Origin: Picochlorum sp. 'celeri'
Lineage: Eukaryota; Chlorophyta; Trebouxiophyceae
NCBI GenBank assembly: GCA_010909725.1
Contig: JAACMV010000003.1
Coordinates: 310,001 to 374,000, forward strand
Direction of reading: 5' to 3'
DNA length: 64,000 bases
Shown piece after piece: positions 60,652-64,000 of this stretch; position 1 is the first letter of the stretch, and every line of letters begins with the position of its first letter. Made by a program: the position numbers and the translations under genes. The notes beneath the pieces are model-generated. The model was not told where the DNA came from. It saw only the letters and a list, made by a program, of their open reading frames with translations, and did not search any database.

Positions 60652-60900
60652 CTCTGTGGCCGTGGAACAGTTCATCATCAGAGCAGAGTGAGCAAGGAGC
60701 CCAAGGCCGTCGGCGCATTCGCCTCACGAGATCCGTGAACATAGATATGATACGCTTTTCTTGCAAGAATGACTCTTTATAGTATTTATTAGATATCTAG
60801 TATTTGCATAATGCGTGATATGCCATCTATGTAAAGTTCGCTCGTCAGTTGAGAGGAAGATCTACGAACTCGGGTTCCCTTCACAGTCAGCAACGCAGCG

Positions 60901-62489
60901 ATGATGGCCATCAAGAGCTCTAAAAAACCAAGGTATGTCTTCTTTTTTGTCTTGAATAGGAGAGTATGCATTCACCCCTCGTTTCTCTATGCAGAGCGTT
61001 GGTTAGGTTTATCAATATTGTGCTTATTCTCGTGTTCGCAGCAATTCTGTTCGTGTACGGCGAATCGTTTTCTAGGTATGTCCATTTTTTGCTCAATCAT
61101 AAATAGTTTTGATGTTCTGGTATGAATTGTATACCTGTGGATGCAGAAATGTGTTGGAAGGTGCCTCTGTGCTGCAACAGCAGGCAGTTGCGTCACCAGT
61201 AGAAAAGCCTTCAGAGTCTTTGGACGACAACCATACAACTAAAACTGTATTACAGACCGAAACATTACCACCTGTTACAACTGTGAGTCCACCCCAGCAA
61301 GAAAAGGACATTGTAGATGAGGTGAAGCCACTGCAAGAGGAGAAGGGGGCAAAGGAAGAACCAGTGCAAGTGCCCACAGAACCCTCCAAAGAAGATGAGG
61401 ATTATGATGAGCCTGAAGAAGCCGAGAAGACTCAAAACGACACGGATTCTGATGGGAGCGAATTCCTCAAAGTCCTTGAGAATTGCAGGGACTTGATCTG
61501 CATTCAAGAGGCGCATGCAAAGCTCCCCAGGAGTTCCGACATGTTCAACTTTCCACACTTTATGATTATCGGGTTCCAGAAGGCAGCGACGACGTCATTA
61601 AAACAGTATGTGACATTATTTTTAGAATGTCAGGAAGAAGATGTATAACATGTAGCGACTTTGTGACTGCAGGTATTTAGAAAAGCATTCCCACATCATC
61701 AAACCAATGGTGAAAGAACCAAACTTTTTCCCATACGACTGCAAGGAAAAACCACCAGAGAAGTGCAGTGCGGCAAACACAACAAAATACATCACCAAAA
61801 CATTACATCTTCAGCGATATATTGACGCAAAGGGGCAAGTGGCCACGTTTGAAGCGAGCACCCATATTGTAAGGGCAGGGCATAATTTGGCCCACAGAAT
61901 GGCCAAGCTCATGCCTTGGCTCAGGATTATCATTCAACTTAGGGAACCAATCTCTCGAGCAGCATCCATGTTGATTCACAATAAGGATGTCAATTCCTTG
62001 GGATGCCTGATGCGCCAGGATATGGGCCACTGCCTGCTTCATCACTCTCAGATCACAGAGAAATCCACAACATCCTATCAACCAATTACATACACAGAGG
62101 CCCTACAACCATGGATTGAGGCATTCCCAAGGGACCAAATCCATGTTATCCAATACGAAGCGCTCACAAGCGAGAAACATGGAGAATCAGAACTGAAACG
62201 TGTGAAGAACTTCATTGGTGTGGATGTCAATGAACACATGCAAGGGCTTGGCCTTCAAAATGCTCGGCGCTTCAGGATCAATCCCGAAGGATGGACCCTC
62301 AAAAGAAGTGAGTACGAAGAGCTCCTTGACATCGTCAGACCAGACACAGACTCACTTCTGGAACTCTTGTATGACAATGATTTGATAGATGACACCACGG
62401 ACTGGAAGGAGATTTGGGAAGAGATCTGGACCTCCAATTTGGATACCTGCAAAAATGAGAAAAATCGGTGCAATATCATGCTCTCGTGA
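60901..62489 (+). CDS. Type II membrane carbohydrate sulfotransferase
   Basis: Four exons, 60901-60932, 60995-61075, 61147-61605 and 61673-62489 (462 aa); every intron interrupts a codon after its second base. Exon 1 is a short cytosolic tail (MMAIKSSKKPR), exon 2 the signal anchor (RFINIVLILVFAAILFVYG), and exon 3 a Glu/Pro-rich stalk plus the start of the catalytic domain. The PAPS 5'-phosphosulfate loop is IIGFQKAATTSLKQYL (near 181), followed by KEPNFFP. The 3'-phosphate site is IIIQLREPISRAASML (near 279). The fold resembles heparan/chondroitin-type Golgi sulfotransferases, and sulfation of a secreted polysaccharide or glycoprotein is inferred. The acceptor is unknown. Confidence 0.88.
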
Positions 62490-62520
62490 AAACGATTTTG
62501 ATTTAGTAGAATAGATTTTA

Positions 62521-63456
62521 ATGATAAATTGGAATTTTTTTATTTCTTTAGAGGATGAATACGTTCAAAATAGCGTTGTTCCATTGACCGTTGCAACGAC
62601 ATGTCACAACCCCGGTTGGGTACGACAGGATGCTTTCTCGACCAAGATATACTGGATAAAACCAACCTTGCATACTTTTACAGGCATTTGTGAGACACCG
62701 TTTACCTGGTCTCGCCTACAGGATGTGATTCAAGATGGTTCTTTGGAGGCTCTCAGCACTCTTGGGAGGACACCTGAGGTTTGGAGAGAATACCGCGACT
62801 TTAAAAGCTCATACATACTACAACATTATGCTTCTACGGTGGATTATCTCATGATACAGATTTTTCAATGCCCGTGCACGACAAACAATGGTATGCATTG
62901 ATTTTTTCCTTCTTGACATGGCAGGCATGTGAGGAGTGGCATATTCATTCTTTCCTATCGCTGCAGAGGGGAAAAAAGTTCATATCAAACCAGACGATTT
63001 TGAATCGAATCATAAGATCATCTGGAGGAAGAATGTACGTTACATTGGGGCAGCAATGCGGATTGCTGTTCTTTCATTGATGCATCCACAACAATGGGTC
63101 ATACAACAATGTGACTGAAACTGAGCTTGAACAACACATGGTGTGCAGGATTTCCCGTACAGTGTAGAGTCTGGGATTGAGCATTACATTCTCTGGGCAA
63201 ACGTTCCTCTTGCAGAGAAGGATGTTGAGAGACATGTGCAGCAACAGTTTCCCAACAACACAAAGGACAGTTTGCTGTGGTTTGTCAATCCCATGGAGCT
63301 TCAATCAGTGCCAGAGGTGCGTTTGTTGTTTTCTGTGCTCTAGGTATATATATGCGAGTAGTACACTGACGTGTTTCATCATCATCATGACAGTTATGGC
63401 ATGCCCACATCATGGCCAACATGGACAACAATGCACGTGTTTTGGATGGAGTCTGA
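62521..63456 (+). CDS. DUF3605 protein (GIG1-like)
   Basis: Proposed exons are 62521-62890, 62967-63034, 63149-63316 and 63394-63456 (222 aa). The joined protein shows the DUF3605 pattern: PFTWSRLQDVIQDGSLEAL with RTPEVWREYRDFK, then KVHIKPDDFESNHKIIWRKN|DFPYSVESGIEHYILW, PNNTKDSLLWFVNP and LWHAHIMAN near the C-terminus. The family is best known in fungi, where Candida GIG1 is induced by N-acetylglucosamine; its biochemical function is not established. The first about 60 residues (from MINWNFF) are weakly supported, and the true start may lie elsewhere. It begins only 32 bp after the sulfotransferase stop, so a shared transcript cannot be excluded. Confidence 0.75.
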
Positions 63457-63575
63457 AAAGGACTGTGGCAGCAATGTATTTATTTAGTGACTATTTATAT
63501 AATTGTAGTACATGTAATTCGCATCTGATCTTGAAGATCTAGAACGCAGGGCAGAACTCCTCGTCCTGTCTACCC

Positions 63576-64000
63576 ATGGGAGTTGGGCGCAGATACAGGC
63601 AACCCGCAAGGTGTGTATCCCTATCTGAATGAAAAGATTGAAACTTTATGATAACCTATTGTTGCTTCTATGATCCGATAGTCGGTCTTTGTCGAATATC
63701 GTCTCTGCAGTGTTGGGGGCCGTTGTAACGATATTGATCTTCTACATAGCAAACCTGCCCAGTATTCATGATGAGGCCCACGATTTTCATAATACCAGGT
63801 ATGTATTTATCTCACAGATTCGAGTAGAGCCTCTGTAGCGACGACTGATGCTTGCTTTCATGCCCTTGCAGTGATTTTCCAACTGACACAACACCCTCTA
63901 TTTCTGATCATACTGTGACCAGCACGCGTTCACCAGCTGAACAAGTAGAAGGAGGAGATATAGATGGTATTCCTGCAGAATTATATAGGCCTCCAGGACC
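63576..64000 (+). CDS. Type II membrane protein, 3' end outside window (possible second sulfotransferase)
   Basis: Proposed exons are 63576-63610, 63682-63798 and 63872 onward. A short basic tail (MGVGRRYRQPAS) leads into a signal anchor (NIVSAVLGAVVTILIFYIA) and a Ser/Thr/Asp-rich stalk. Every intron follows the second base of a codon after AG, exactly as in the sulfotransferase gene at 60901, and the exon roles (tail, anchor, stalk) are the same. A catalytic domain is not yet reached at base 64000, so assignment to the sulfotransferases rests on architecture only. Confidence 0.6.

Noticed and set aside
1..64000. CRISPR arrays, insertion sequences, bacterial operons or ribosome binding sites.
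   Set aside because: No spaced direct-repeat arrays, transposase-like proteins or Shine-Dalgarno patterns were seen; spliced genes show this is eukaryotic nuclear DNA. A bacterial-type topoisomerase, MnmE and the sigma-54-like domain are carried in genes with presequences and so are not contamination.

Overview
The window is nuclear DNA of a photosynthetic, probably unicellular eukaryote. Coding regions are interrupted by short GT-AG introns (40 to about 209 nt, donors mostly GTATG, GTACG or GTGCG, acceptors mostly TGCAG). Many proteins carry N-terminal presequences, and the content mixes eukaryotic housekeeping genes with nuclear-encoded plastid genes. HCF173, VTE6 and a magnesium-protoporphyrin methyltransferase point to an alga, with the green lineage most plausible. 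The exact taxon cannot be read from the sequence. Genes are tightly packed and often convergent, with 46 to 109 bp between stop codons and, in one case, overlapping stops.

Left third (1-31 kb): a RING/LON-domain protein cut by the left edge; a bacterial-type topoisomerase I with two C-terminal HMG boxes; a tandem pair of unrecognised paralogous genes; a ribosomal-L1-domain nucleolar protein; adenine phosphoribosyltransferase; a RAMA+MPN (MPND-type) protein; the spliceosomal WD40 protein PRL1/PLRG1; a plastid FAD oxidoreductase of the carotenoid-desaturase group; a GT34-like glycosyltransferase; a lipid-anchored-looking protein kinase; proteasome subunit RPN6; several small hypothetical genes; a DnaJ-type zinc-finger protein; two tandem PP2C phosphatases; a TPR protein; an ITPase; and a secreted propeller-like protein.

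Middle (32.5-49 kb): a run rich in plastid functions. It holds HCF173 (psbA translation), glutamate-1-semialdehyde aminotransferase (tetrapyrrole entry), VTE6 (phytol salvage), a presequence-bearing fusion of a degenerate sigma-54-activator AAA+ domain with a NosR/NapH-type polyferredoxin, a CRT-like transporter, ChlM (chlorophyll synthesis), and cysteine synthase. GPI mannosyltransferase I (PIG-M) and a Na+/H+ exchanger are interspersed.

Right part (49-64 kb): organellar MnmE GTPase, a membrane-anchored aspartyl protease, the ribonucleotide reductase large subunit, a subtilase, an ARMC6-like armadillo protein, a type II membrane sulfotransferase, a DUF3605 (GIG1-like) gene, and the start of a second type II membrane protein whose exon phases copy the sulfotransferase gene.

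The most unusual items are the AAA+/polyferredoxin fusion (39.0-41.7 kb), the topoisomerase-HMG fusion, the unknown tandem family at 4.7-7.9 kb with a conserved promoter segment, nested inverted repeats upstream of both PP2C genes, and a palindrome-rich region ahead of ChlM. Exon boundaries were inferred by eye from splice motifs, frame continuity and family similarity; none has transcript support here.
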